Assembly: GCF_001939045.1 (NCBI RefSeq)
Contig: NZ_MKIM01000027.1
Span: 434,001 to 498,000 of the forward strand
DNA from: Rhizobium oryziradicis
GTDB taxonomy: Bacteria > Pseudomonadota > Alphaproteobacteria > Rhizobiales > Rhizobiaceae
Length of the DNA stretch: 64,000 nucleotides
Reading direction: 5' to 3'
Part shown: one piece after another, positions 48,538 to 57,455 of the stretch
Numbering within the stretch: the stretch's first letter is position 1
Layout of the letters: the number at the start of each line of letters is the position of its first letter
Made by a program: the position numbers and the translations under genes
The notes under the pieces: generated by a model
The model's input: only the letters and a program-made list of their open reading frames with translations
The model's database searches: none
Told to the model about the DNA's origin: nothing

Positions 48538-48848
48538 GGTGGTCGATTTCACATTGTTATAATCAATATCGGTTGCCCCTCTTGCAACGGCGCGATTATT
48601 GCCTAACTTTCAGCATACGGTACAAGAAGCTTAAAACGATGCTGGAGTCGTTTTTTTACGGTTTCAACAGGCTGGTGAACGTTAAAGGGCTTGACGTGGC
48701 GCTAAATTGTGGGAATCACCACGGGAAGATAAAAGGTGACGCAAGTTACGCTGGATTTGAGTCTGGCGGGCTTCGTTGCCTATTTGTGTAATCATATCAC
48801 ATTTGGCTGTGGCCGCTGTGGTTAATCGGGAATTAAGGATCACTTCGT

Positions 48849-49005
48849 AAAGCAATCTTGGGAAAAGTGTGTGGCGGTTTTCCGTTGGAGATTGCGAAAC
48901 GAAAAGCAATCTCAGGAAAAGTGCAAGACGGTTTTCCGTATGAGAGTGCGGTATGAAAAGCGCAATTTCGGCAAAAGTGCATAGCGGTTTTCGGCTGAAA
49001 TTGCG
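48849..49005. repeat. Three tandem RIME-like palindromes
   Basis: Units at about 48849-48896, 48902-48950 and 48956-49005. Each reads roughly GCAATCT-GGAAAAGTG-n-GCGGTTTTCC-n-AGATTGCG, an imperfect palindrome with variable centre. This AAAAGTG...CGGTTTT pattern is the hallmark of RIME-type rhizobial intergenic repeats. All three lie in the rpoD upstream region. Confidence 0.8.
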
Positions 49006-49007
49006 AA

Positions 49008-49037
49008 GAGCGTTTTTCGTTGTTTTAAGAAAAACGC
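49008..49037. repeat. Hairpin after the RIME-like cluster
   Basis: Stem GCGTTTTTC / GAAAAACGC with a 10-base loop, about 95 bases before the rpoD start. May be a truncated fourth repeat. Confidence 0.55.
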
Positions 49038-49132
49038 GGTAGGTCATCAGCAGTGATCTGCGACAGGCGGGACGAGACAATCATCCGGCATTGCTGCAGA
49101 AAATTGAAGCGTCAGGGAAAGCGACGAGATAC

Positions 49133-51178
49133 ATGGCAACTAAGGTCAAGGAAAACGAAGAAGCCGACAACGAGCGCGATGGCGCAACCGACGGTCCGCT
49201 TCTCGATCTTTCGGACGACGCTGTCAAAAAGATGATCAAGGTCGCCAAGAAGCGCGGCTATGTCACCATGGACGAGCTGAATTCGGTTTTGCCATCTGAG
49301 GAAGTCACCTCGGAGCAGATCGAAGACACCATGTCCATGCTGTCCGACATGGGCATCAACGTCGTTGAAGACGAGGACGTGGAAGACCCGGCTGCGGAAG
49401 ACAGCGACAGCGACGACGCTGCTGATAGCGAAGGCGGCGAACTGGCAACCACCAGCGGCAATGCCGTGGCCACCACCAAGAAAAAAGAGCCAACCGATCG
49501 CACCGACGATCCGGTGCGCATGTACCTGCGCGAAATGGGCTCGGTGGAGCTTTTGTCTCGCGAAGGCGAAATCGCCATTGCCAAGCGCATCGAGGCTGGC
49601 CGCGAAACCATGATTTCGGGCCTTTGCGAAAGCCCGTTGACCTTCCAGGCCTTGATTATCTGGCGCGATGAGCTGAACGAAGGCACAACGCTGCTGCGCG
49701 AAATCATTGACCTTGAAACTACCTATTCTGGCCCGGAAGCCAAGGCTGCTCCGCAGTTCCAAAGCCCGGAAAAGATTGAGGCAGACCGCAAGGCTGCCGA
49801 AGAAAAAGAAAAGAACCGCCGCCCCCGCGGTGGCGAAGACGACATCACCAATGTCGGCGGCGAAATGGGCTTGCCGGAAGAAGAGGAAGAGGACGAAGAT
49901 GAGTCCAACCTCTCGCTGGCCGCTATGGAAGCCGAGCTGCGCCCGCAGGTCATGGAAACGCTCGATCTGATTGCCGATACCTATCGCAAGCTGCGTAAAT
50001 TGCAGGATCAGCAGGTTGAGGCCCGTTTGGCCTGCACAGGCACCCTGTCCACCGGGCAGGAGCGTCGCTATAAGGAATTGAAGGACCAGTTGATCACGGC
50101 GGTGAAGTCGCTGTCGCTGAACCAGAACCGTATCGACAGCCTTGTTGAGCAGCTTTACGACATTTCCAAGCGCCTGATGCAGAACGAAGGCCGTTTGCTG
50201 CGCCTTGCGGAAAGCTATGGCGTGAAGCGCGACAGCTTCCTGGAGCAATATCAGGGTGCGGAACTTGATCCGAACTGGATGAAGTCGGTTGCCAATCTCT
50301 CTGCCCGCGGGTGGAAGGATTTTGCCCGCGAAGAAAACCAGACCATTCGTGAAATCCGTCAGGAAATCCAGAATCTGGCCACGGAAACCGGCATTTCGGT
50401 CGCAGAATTCCGCCGCATTGTTTCCATGGTGCAGAAGGGCGAACGCGAAGCTCGCATCGCCAAGAAGGAAATGGTGGAAGCCAACCTGCGTCTGGTTATT
50501 TCGATTGCCAAGAAATACACCAACCGTGGTTTGCAGTTCCTCGACCTTATTCAGGAAGGCAACATCGGCCTGATGAAGGCGGTGGACAAGTTCGAATATC
50601 GGCGCGGCTACAAGTTCTCCACCTATGCAACGTGGTGGATCAGACAGGCCATTACCCGCTCGATTGCCGATCAGGCGCGCACCATCCGTATTCCGGTGCA
50701 TATGATTGAAACGATCAACAAGATCGTTCGTACATCGCGCCAGATGCTGCACGAAATCGGCCGCGAACCAACCCCGGAAGAATTGGCCGAAAAGCTGGCC
50801 ATGCCTTTGGAAAAGGTGCGCAAGGTTCTGAAAATTGCGAAAGAGCCAATCTCGCTCGAAACCCCTGTGGGCGACGAGGAAGATTCACACCTTGGCGACT
50901 TCATCGAAGACAAGAACGCACTTCTGCCCATCGATGCCGCCATTCAGGCCAACTTGCGCGAAACAACAACCCGCGTGCTGGCCTCGCTGACACCACGCGA
51001 AGAGCGCGTGTTGCGCATGCGCTTCGGCATCGGCATGAACACCGACCACACGCTGGAAGAAGTCGGCCAGCAGTTCTCGGTCACGCGCGAACGTATCCGT
51101 CAGATCGAAGCCAAGGCGCTTCGTAAGCTGAAACACCCAAGCCGCTCAAGAAAGCTCCGCAGCTTCTTGGACAGCTAA
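49133..51178 (+). CDS. rpoD: RNA polymerase primary sigma factor
   Basis: 681 residues. Region 1.1 at about 25-95, an acidic stretch (about 80-110 and 255-275), sigma-70 non-conserved region, region 2 with [20 protein letters not shown] and [18 protein letters not shown], region 3, and region 4.2 helix-turn-helix ([20 protein letters not shown]). ATG at 49133 gives the rhizobial start [10 protein letters not shown]. Lies after dnaG, the macromolecular-synthesis arrangement without rpsU. Confidence 0.97.
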   Translation: MATKVKENEEADNERDGATDGPLLDLSDDAVKKMIKVAKKRGYVTMDELNSVLPSEEVTSEQIEDTMSMLSDMGINVVEDEDVEDPAAEDSDSDDAADSEGGELATTSGNAVATTKKKEPTDRTDDPVRMYLREMGSVELLSREGEIAIAKRIEAGRETMISGLCESPLTFQALIIWRDELNEGTTLLREIIDLETTYSGPEAKAAPQFQSPEKIEADRKAAEEKEKNRRPRGGEDDITNVGGEMGLPEEEEEDEDESNLSLAAMEAELRPQVMETLDLIADTYRKLRKLQDQQVEARLACTGTLSTGQERRYKELKDQLITAVKSLSLNQNRIDSLVEQLYDISKRLMQNEGRLLRLAESYGVKRDSFLEQYQGAELDPNWMKSVANLSARGWKDFAREENQTIREIRQEIQNLATETGISVAEFRRIVSMVQKGEREARIAKKEMVEANLRLVISIAKKYTNRGLQFLDLIQEGNIGLMKAVDKFEYRRGYKFSTYATWWIRQAITRSIADQARTIRIPVHMIETINKIVRTSRQMLHEIGREPTPEELAEKLAMPLEKVRKVLKIAKEPISLETPVGDEEDSHLGDFIEDKNALLPIDAAIQANLRETTTRVLASLTPREERVLRMRFGIGMNTDHTLEEVGQQFSVTRERIRQIEAKALRKLKHPSRSRKLRSFLDS

Positions 51179-51202
51179 GATTCTTTGTAGTGTGAGATTT
51201 GA

Positions 51203-51236
51203 AAAACCCGGCGGCAACGCCGGGTTTTTTGTTGAT
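51203..51236 (+). terminator. rpoD terminator
   Basis: Stem AACCCGGCG / CGCCGGGTT with GCAA tetraloop followed by TTTT on plus, 26 bases past the rpoD stop. Confidence 0.9.
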
Positions 51237-51312
51237 CCCTTGATTTAGCATGAATAAATTTCATTCTGCGATGTGAAATAAAATCTTAATGTAGATTTAG
51301 TGGAGGTGGGGA

Positions 51313-51543
51313 ATGGTTTTCATAAAACAATTGGAACGCATCAATATGGAGCGTAACTCACTTCACGGTGATGTTTCGGCGACATATTCCGTGTTTGGCC
51401 AAGATGAGAGGTTGGTCTTGCAAATTGATACGTATGGTAGTGCGGAAAGGCAAATTCCGGGGAAGAAGAGTCAAACTGTTCAATTTGATCGAAAATCTGC
51501 TGAACAGCTTTTTAGAGTTTTAAAAAAAAGAGTTTGGGTTTAA
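51313..51543 (+). CDS. Small unknown protein
   Basis: 76 residues, cytoplasmic, basic. GTGGAGGTGGGG lies just before the ATG, a strong ribosome site. The ordered pattern (LERINMERNSLHGDVSATY, then a strand-rich middle and PGKKSQTVQFDRKSAEQLF) suggests a real folded protein, but I do not recognise its family. Gene and flanks are clearly more AT-rich than rpoD and DUF930 genes, hinting at horizontal gain. Confidence 0.6.
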   Translation: MVFIKQLERINMERNSLHGDVSATYSVFGQDERLVLQIDTYGSAERQIPGKKSQTVQFDRKSAEQLFRVLKKRVWV

Positions 51544-51592
51544 GTAAAAATTTATATTGCACCTATAGATTGTGTATGCGCATAGATTAGGC

Positions 51593-51641
51593 GCCTTCCG
51601 CCTTCCGCCTTCCGCCTTCCGCCTTCCGCCTTCCGCCTTCC
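51593..51641. repeat. Heptanucleotide tandem repeat (GCCTTCC)x7
   Basis: Seven perfect copies of GCCTTCC, 49 bases, followed by a partial GCCT. It lies 145 bases before the DUF930 start, probably in its promoter or leader. A unit not divisible by three with perfect copies is prone to slippage. Confidence 0.95.
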
Positions 51642-51785
51642 GCCTCACGATCACATCCTTGCTATTGTTTTTTTACTCTCATCAATTGGGAGGCGCGCGC
51701 TGGGGGCGAGGTTGGCTGTCATCCTTATAGCCTGTGGTGATTTCTAGATTTGCGAGTTGCGGTGTGGGCGTGTATTGCTGCGGCC

Positions 51786-52901
51786 ATGACAGATAAGCAA
51801 AATCCTGTGCCGAAGCGTTTGATCTGGGGTGTTGGTGCCTCGGTGCTTTTGCACGTCTTTTTGCTGTTGGGATTTTTGTGGAATTGGCCGGTTACTGCAC
51901 CTGAGCCTCCGAAGGAGGAGGTGGTCAATGTTTCGATTGAGCAGCTGCCAGAAGAGAAGCCGCAGGAAAAACCTGAGGAAAAACCGAAGGATGAGCCAAA
52001 GCCGGAGCTGAAGCCTGAAGAAAAGCCAGAGCCCAAACCCGAACCAAAGCCAGAGCCGAAGCCGGAGGAAAAGCCGCAGCCTAAGCCTGCGCCTGCGCCG
52101 GAGTTGAGGCCAACGGAAACCTTGCCGCCGCGTCCGCCGCCCGAATCGGTGCCGAATGCATTTGAATCGGCACCCAAGGACGAGACCGCCCCGAAAGAGG
52201 AGGACGCGCCCGCGCCGCCGCCATCAGAGCAGCCAGCGCCGGAGGAAGCCAAAACCAATACGGCGGAAAAGCAGGGCGAGGATAAAGCCGTTTCGGGCAA
52301 TCCCAACAGCCAAGAGCCTGCAAAAGAGGCCAGCGTGCTGAAGGATATTGCCCCGCCAGAGCTTGGCCCTGATGCGCGCCCAAAAGTGTCAGACAAAGCG
52401 GAAGAAGCCGGTGGCGGCATTGTGACTGAGCAGCGTTTTCCCTTGAGCGAAGGCGCAGAAATTGGCGTGCCGACAGCGTCGGTGCCAACGCCTGCGCCAA
52501 AGCCAAAGCAGCAGACCACCATTGCCAGCCTCAAGCCTGCCAAGCGGATTTTTTCCAAGGACACGCTGTCTGATCCGCGCGTCAAGGAGGCATTGGGCAA
52601 GCTTCCGCCCAAGCGGCGCGTGGTGCAGATGTGCAGCATTGAGATGTTGGAGCAAATTCGCCGCAATGCGCCGGGGGCCGCGCCCGATATTATTGCGCCC
52701 ACCGCTGAGACCCGTGAAAACATTGATGATCAGCTGATGGATGTGACAGATGCTGCTTATCACAGCCGTGGTCAGTGGTTTGATGTGAGCTATCATTGCG
52801 AGACCGATGCCAAAACCACGACCATCACCGCGTTTCGCTTTAATCTTGGCAGCGCTATCCCCAAGAGTGAATGGGGCTCACGCAGGCTTCCGTCTCGTTA
52901 A
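51786..52901 (+). CDS. DUF930 envelope protein with TonB-like Pro/Lys/Glu region
   Basis: 371 residues from ATG 51786. One N-terminal membrane segment (about 10-32, IWGVGASVLLHVFLLLGFLW), a long stiff region rich in Lys-Pro and Glu-Pro (about 50-105), an acidic Ala/Glu/Pro stretch to about 190, and the DUF930 domain at about 255-371 with paired cysteines (VQMCSIEMLEQI and VSYHCETDAK). The layout is like TonB or TolA, spanning the periplasm, but DUF930 is not a TonB C-terminal domain. Function unknown. Confidence 0.85.
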   Translation: MTDKQNPVPKRLIWGVGASVLLHVFLLLGFLWNWPVTAPEPPKEEVVNVSIEQLPEEKPQEKPEEKPKDEPKPELKPEEKPEPKPEPKPEPKPEEKPQPKPAPAPELRPTETLPPRPPPESVPNAFESAPKDETAPKEEDAPAPPPSEQPAPEEAKTNTAEKQGEDKAVSGNPNSQEPAKEASVLKDIAPPELGPDARPKVSDKAEEAGGGIVTEQRFPLSEGAEIGVPTASVPTPAPKPKQQTTIASLKPAKRIFSKDTLSDPRVKEALGKLPPKRRVVQMCSIEMLEQIRRNAPGAAPDIIAPTAETRENIDDQLMDVTDAAYHSRGQWFDVSYHCETDAKTTTITAFRFNLGSAIPKSEWGSRRLPSR

Positions 52902-52911
52902 TACCGATGTT

Positions 52912-53517
52912 CTATGCCATCCACACCAGTTTGATGGCAATCCATGCCATCACCAGCGCGATGGCCCCATCTAGCACGCGCCATGCCTGGGGCTTGGCAA
53001 AAAGCGGGGCTAAAAACCGCGCGCCATAGCCAAGCGAAAAGAAAAACGCATAAGAGGCCGTGACCGCGCCGAGGCCAAAGGCGAGGCGATGATCGGGAAA
53101 GCGGCTGGATACCGAGCCGATCAGCAAAACCGTATCGAGATACACATGCGGGTTTAAAAACGTCAGGGCCAGGCAGGTGGCAAGGCTTTTGATCAGCGAG
53201 GTTTTGGGCTGGTTGGCGGGTGTCAACGTTCCGTTGTGGGTTATGGCGGCATAGGCATGGCGCAGGCTGTAAAGCAGCAAAAACGTGGCACCACCGTAGC
53301 GCAACACCAATGCAAAGGCCGGGAAAATCGCGCTGACTTGCGCAAGCGCCGTGATGCCAAGCGCGATCAGCAGGGCATCTGCGGTGGCGCAAGCGAGGCA
53401 GAGGGCAAAGACATGTTCCTTGCGCAGCCCCTGCTTGAGCACAAAGGCGTTTTGCGCGCCAATGGCCAAAATGAGGCTGAGGCCCAAAGACAGTCCGGAA
53501 AAAAAGGCATTCTGCAT
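52912..53517 (-). CDS. LysE/ArgO-family amino-acid exporter
   Basis: 201 residues with six membrane segments. LysE signature GLSLGLSLILAIGAQNAFVL at the start and LNPHVYLDTVLLIG (about 125) in the second half. Exports arginine or lysine. Divergent from an ArgP-type LysR gene, the classic argO-argP pairing, so arginine/lysine-responsive control is expected. Convergent with the DUF930 gene, 10 bases apart. Confidence 0.9.
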   Translation of the reverse strand: MQNAFFSGLSLGLSLILAIGAQNAFVLKQGLRKEHVFALCLACATADALLIALGITALAQVSAIFPAFALVLRYGGATFLLLYSLRHAYAAITHNGTLTPANQPKTSLIKSLATCLALTFLNPHVYLDTVLLIGSVSSRFPDHRLAFGLGAVTASYAFFFSLGYGARFLAPLFAKPQAWRVLDGAIALVMAWIAIKLVWMA

Positions 53518-53560
53518 GGTGATCTCCGTCTTGAGAATTTTGACTACCACGTCGATTTGA

Positions 53561-53584
53561 ATTAGAAAAATGAATGTCTCTAAT
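53561..53584. promoter_or_regulatory. Possible ArgP operator
   Basis: Perfect inverted repeat ATTAGA-N12-TCTAAT in the 85-base gap between the exporter and the ArgP-type gene. Inferred from symmetry and position. Confidence 0.5.
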
Positions 53585-53602
53585 GGATGATCAGATATTC
53601 TA

Positions 53603-54481
53603 ATGGTAATTGATGGTGAGCACCTGCGGGCGCTGGTGGCGATTATCCGCAGCGGCAGCTTTGAAAAGGCGGCCCATATATTGGGCATCACCCAATCGGC
53701 GGTGTCGCAACGCATTCGGCAGCTTGAAGATCGGGTGGGGGCCGTGTTGATTGCGCGCGGTCAGCCGTGCCGAACCACGCCGGCTGGTGAGCGGCTGTTT
53801 CGTCACGCCGAAGAGGTCGCGCTCTTGGAGCGCCAGTTGCAGACGGACCTGGGGCTTGAGCAGGATGCAGGCCCAACCGTGGTGCGTCTGGCGGTCAATG
53901 CCGATAGTTTGGCAACGTGGTTTCTGCCGGCCATGGCTTCTAGCGATGGTTTACTGTTCGATATTGTGCTGGATGATCAGGATCACAGTGCTGATTGGTT
54001 GCGGCGGGGTGAGGTGCGGGCGGCTGTCAGCGGCGCATCTGATGCCGTGCAGGGCTGCGATTGTCGGCCTTTGGGCGCGCTCACCTACCGCGCAACAGCA
54101 AGCCCCGCGTTTATGGCTCGCTGGTTTGCCAAGGGTGTTACGCAAGACGCGCTCGCGGTTGCACCATGCTTGACCTTTAATGCCAAGGACCGTTTGCAAA
54201 GCAATTGGCTCTTGCAGGCTTTTGGTATCAGCATGGCTCTGCCCACCCATTGGCTACCCTCCAGCCATGCCTTTGTTGATGCCGCAAAACTTGGATTGGG
54301 CTGGGGCATGAACCCCGATTGTCTGGTTGCGCCCTTGCTTGCCTCGGGTGCTCTGGTGGAGCTTGTGCCGGGCCAAGTGTTGCGGGTGCCGCTTTATTGG
54401 CATTGGAGCAGATCTTTGGCAAAGCCCCTGCAGAGCTTGACCCAAAATGTGTTGGCGGCAGCAGCACGCGGGCTTTCTTGA
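53603..54481 (+). CDS. ArgP/IciA-type LysR regulator
   Basis: 292 residues. Helix-turn-helix GSFEKAAHILGITQSAVSQR (about 18-37) and, typical of ArgP, LEDRVGAVLIARGQPCRTTPAG. Activator of the exporter gene in arginine excess in relatives. Divergently transcribed from that exporter. Confidence 0.87.
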   Translation: MVIDGEHLRALVAIIRSGSFEKAAHILGITQSAVSQRIRQLEDRVGAVLIARGQPCRTTPAGERLFRHAEEVALLERQLQTDLGLEQDAGPTVVRLAVNADSLATWFLPAMASSDGLLFDIVLDDQDHSADWLRRGEVRAAVSGASDAVQGCDCRPLGALTYRATASPAFMARWFAKGVTQDALAVAPCLTFNAKDRLQSNWLLQAFGISMALPTHWLPSSHAFVDAAKLGLGWGMNPDCLVAPLLASGALVELVPGQVLRVPLYWHWSRSLAKPLQSLTQNVLAAAARGLS

Positions 54482-54689
54482 GAATAAACATCCTGATATT
54501 TTTATGTTTAAATAAAGGAATATGAGATATTCTTTGCGCGATGACGTTGAATACCGTGTTTCCTATGAGAGTATGCTGCGTTTTATATGGCGCAAACAGA
54601 TGGCTGTAACGCTTTAAATTTGGCTGCATCATTTCCCAAATCGCTTCGGGCAAAAGGAATGGTGCAGTGGAATTACAGTTGGAGTGTCC

Positions 54690-55229
54690 ATGAAAGGTGT
54701 TGTTTTTACAGAGTTTCTGGCATTTGTTTCTGAAAGCTGGGATGAGGATATGGCGGATGATATTGTTGAGGCCAGCTCCCTTGCCAGTGGCGGGGCTTAC
54801 ACCAGCGTGGGCACTTACGATCACCGGGAAATCATCTGTCTGCTGGAGGCGCTATCCGTTCGCGTCACGCTCTCCAAAGAGGCCTTGATGCAGCAATTCG
54901 GGTTTTATCTGGCAGGCCGATTTTCGGTTTTTTTCCCGCAGTTTTTCACCCGTTGCGGCACCCTTTTCGCCTTTCTGGCCAGTATTGACGATTATATCCA
55001 CGTCGAAGTCAAAAAGCTCTATCCTGATGCGGAGTTGCCGTCTTTTGATGTGCTTGATAGTGATGAGGCGCAGATGTCGATGCGCTATCGCTCCTCGCGG
55101 AAAATGGAGGCTTTGGCGGAAGGGTTGATTTATGGAGCCGCCCATCATTTTGGCCGCACCATCAATGTGGTCGCGAAAGACGGTGGTGATGGCTCCGTTA
55201 TTTTTGTGATTAACGAGACGCACTCATGA
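54690..55229 (+). CDS. H-NOX heme nitric-oxide sensor
   Basis: 179 residues from the ATG at 54690 (GGAG six bases upstream); a GTG two codons before is possible. Single H-NOX domain: MKGVVFTEFLAFVSESWDED start, proximal heme ligand His 104 in DYIHVEVKKLYPDAELPSF, and the heme-propionate motif YRSSR at 133-137 (Y-x-S-x-R). Binds NO tightly and signals to a partner. The stop overlaps the start of the GGDEF-EAL gene (ATGA), strongly implying that the partner is that enzyme. Confidence 0.92.
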   Translation: MKGVVFTEFLAFVSESWDEDMADDIVEASSLASGGAYTSVGTYDHREIICLLEALSVRVTLSKEALMQQFGFYLAGRFSVFFPQFFTRCGTLFAFLASIDDYIHVEVKKLYPDAELPSFDVLDSDEAQMSMRYRSSRKMEALAEGLIYGAAHHFGRTINVVAKDGGDGSVIFVINETHS

Positions 55230-56818
55230 ATGATTCAAGATCGTCCGAGAGTATTGTTGATGATCGCGTCAAGCGACTGACGCGCAGGCTTGAGCGCGAA
55301 AAGTCGGCACGGCAGCAGGCCGAGGCCTTGCTGGAAGAGCGCTCCCGCGAGCTTTACTACGCCAATACGGCGCTGGCGCAATTGGCGCAGGATCTTGAAA
55401 AGCGCGTTGTTGCACGCACATCGGAGCTGTCGGTGGAGCGCGAACACGCCATGGCGCTGGCGCAGCAAGACCACCTGACGACATTGCTCAATCGGCGTTT
55501 CTTTACCAGCAGCTTAGGCGACTTATGCCAAAAAGCCCGCCTTCGTGGCGGGCGCGTTGTGGTCGTTCTGGTTGATATGGATGATTTCAAGACGATTAAC
55601 GACACACAGGGCCATGAAGGCGGCGATATTGTGCTGCGGGAGGTTTCCCGCCGGCTCACATCTGTGGTCGGCTATGGCATTGCGGCGCGCCTCGGTGGCG
55701 ATGAATTTGCTTTGGCCTTATCGGATTTGCCAAATGACATGGCAGATGCCGTTTTCGCCCAACGCCTTATTGCGGCGCTGAGCGTGCCTGTTGATTTTAA
55801 CGGACGCAAATTGCAAATCTCGGCATCAATTGGCTACGCCAGCATGCCGGATCATGCCGTATCGTCGTCGCAACTGCTGCGGCATGCTGATATGGCGCTC
55901 TATGCTTCCAAAAAAGCAGGAAAAGGCCGCGCGACCGGATTTACCGATGATTTGCGCGCCGAAGCCGATGAGCGCCGATTGCTGGAACTGGAGTTGGTTC
56001 TGGCCATTGAGCGGCAGGAAATTGTGCCTTGGTATCAGAGAATTGTGGATGGCCTTACCGGGCGCACCCTGGGTGTTGAGGTGTTGGCACGATGGCATCA
56101 TCCCTATCGCGGGTTGGTTTTGCCCGGTATTTTCCTGCCGCTGGCCGAGGAGAGAAACCTGCTTGAGGCGATATTTGTTCAGGTTGCCACAAAAGCTTGC
56201 GCCGAAATGGCCCCCTTTGTTGCCATGGGCAAACTGAATTATGTTTCGCTCAATGTTTCTCCCAGCCAGTTCAAGGCGGGCGATATCACCTCCACCATCG
56301 CCAAAATTTTGAACAAAACCGGTTTTCCGGCAACAGCACTTGTGGTGGAAATCACCGAGGATTTGATCATGTCCGATCTGGGGCGTGCAGCCAGCGAGCT
56401 TTCCGAATTGTCGCGGCTGGGTATCCGCATTGCCCTTGACGATTTCGGCACCGGTTATTCCAACATCGCATCGCTCAGTGCTTTGCCGATTCAATGGATC
56501 AAACTGGATCGCAGCCTTGTGCGAAAGCTGGGCGAAAGCAGGGTGGGGCAGGCCATTGTTGAAGCCGTGCTGCAAATGGCGGCGGCTTTGCATATTGATG
56601 TGGTTGCAGAAGGCATTGAAACCGAGGTACAATCGCAATGGCTTGTTGCTGCCGGTTGCCGAAAACATCAGGGCTTTCTCTATGGCCGACCCGGCCCCTA
56701 CCACGAGCTTCCTTGTTTTGCTGATGGAACTGGCCAAAAACAGTTCCGACGTGAAAACAAGAATTTGGAGCATCGTGGGCGTAAGACTGCCTTGCCCGAT
56801 TCTCTCAAACAAAAATGA
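55226..56818 (+). CDS. GGDEF-EAL cyclic-di-GMP enzyme coupled to H-NOX
   Basis: 530 residues, soluble. N-terminal coiled coil (about 15-80), GGDEF domain with intact LGGDEF (157-161) and no RxxD inhibitory site before it, then an EAL domain with EVL in place of EAL (VEVLARW) and other catalytic residues present: NVSPSQF, VEITEDLI, LDDFGTGYSN, KLDRSLV, AEGIETE. So both synthesis and hydrolysis look possible. Coupled to H-NOX, it likely turns NO into a c-di-GMP change controlling adhesion or motility. The last about 35 residues are basic and low in order. Confidence 0.92.
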   Translation: MNDSRSSESIVDDRVKRLTRRLEREKSARQQAEALLEERSRELYYANTALAQLAQDLEKRVVARTSELSVEREHAMALAQQDHLTTLLNRRFFTSSLGDLCQKARLRGGRVVVVLVDMDDFKTINDTQGHEGGDIVLREVSRRLTSVVGYGIAARLGGDEFALALSDLPNDMADAVFAQRLIAALSVPVDFNGRKLQISASIGYASMPDHAVSSSQLLRHADMALYASKKAGKGRATGFTDDLRAEADERRLLELELVLAIERQEIVPWYQRIVDGLTGRTLGVEVLARWHHPYRGLVLPGIFLPLAEERNLLEAIFVQVATKACAEMAPFVAMGKLNYVSLNVSPSQFKAGDITSTIAKILNKTGFPATALVVEITEDLIMSDLGRAASELSELSRLGIRIALDDFGTGYSNIASLSALPIQWIKLDRSLVRKLGESRVGQAIVEAVLQMAAALHIDVVAEGIETEVQSQWLVAAGCRKHQGFLYGRPGPYHELPCFADGTGQKQFRRENKNLEHRGRKTALPDSLKQK

Positions 56819-56830
56819 GTGCAGGGGCGC

Positions 56831-57256
56831 ATGACACAGCAAACGATGCTTTCTATTTCAACCCGCGGGCAGGGGCTTTATGAATTCACCGATCAGGTGG
56901 AGGATTTTGTGCAGGCCAGCGCCGTGGATCAGGGCTTGCTCACCGTGTTTGTTCGGCACACATCCTGCTCGCTGATTGTGCAGGAAAATGCCGACCCGGA
57001 TGTGCAGCACGACCTCTTGAGCTTTTTCCAACGCCTTGTGCCGCCAAGCACAGACCCATCCATGGGCTGGATTGTGCACCGGCAGGAGGGGCCCGACGAT
57101 ATGCCCGCCCATATCAAGGCGGCGCTGACGCAAACATCCATCGGTATTCCAGTGTCTGATGGTCGCCTGGTGTTGGGAACATGGCAGGGCATCTACCTTT
57201 TTGAACACCGTGATAGCCGCCATCAGCGCCAAGTGGTTTTGCACCTCTCCTCTTAA
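56831..57256 (+). CDS. YjbQ/UPF0047-family protein
   Basis: 141 residues, full length. Family signatures VRHTSCSLIVQENADPDVQHDL (in part) and the ending VLGTWQGIYLFEHR. E. coli YjbQ has weak thiamine-phosphate-synthase activity; the true role is unclear. 12 bases after the GGDEF-EAL gene, so in the same operon. Confidence 0.9.
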   Translation: MTQQTMLSISTRGQGLYEFTDQVEDFVQASAVDQGLLTVFVRHTSCSLIVQENADPDVQHDLLSFFQRLVPPSTDPSMGWIVHRQEGPDDMPAHIKAALTQTSIGIPVSDGRLVLGTWQGIYLFEHRDSRHQRQVVLHLSS

Positions 57257-57455
57257 AAGGATGAGCGCGCTTTGCGCCAACCATAGCGCACGGTGCTGCC
57301 GTGCGACGGGATTTTGCACGCCACAGAGTTGAAATGAATGAACTGGGGGTGAACGCCGCTTTCGGATCGCATTCACCCATGCCGGAATAATCTCTCCTCA
57401 ATCGCAGAAGGGCCGGGCTGGTCAAAAGCGAGACTTTGGTTTCAGGAGAACGAGA

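Larger units (their letters stand above)
48538..49132 (+). other. rpoD upstream region with repeats
   Basis: 595 bases between dnaG and rpoD. Bases 48849-49037 carry three RIME-like palindromes and a fourth hairpin; 48540-48840 has no recognisable gene. rpoD promoters should lie here but were not pinned down. Confidence 0.5.

Noticed and set aside
49112-50752. 546-codon open frame antisense to rpoD
   Set aside because: Exact shadow of the rpoD coding sequence; long antisense frames are expected in this codon usage, and the translation shows no recognisable protein pattern.
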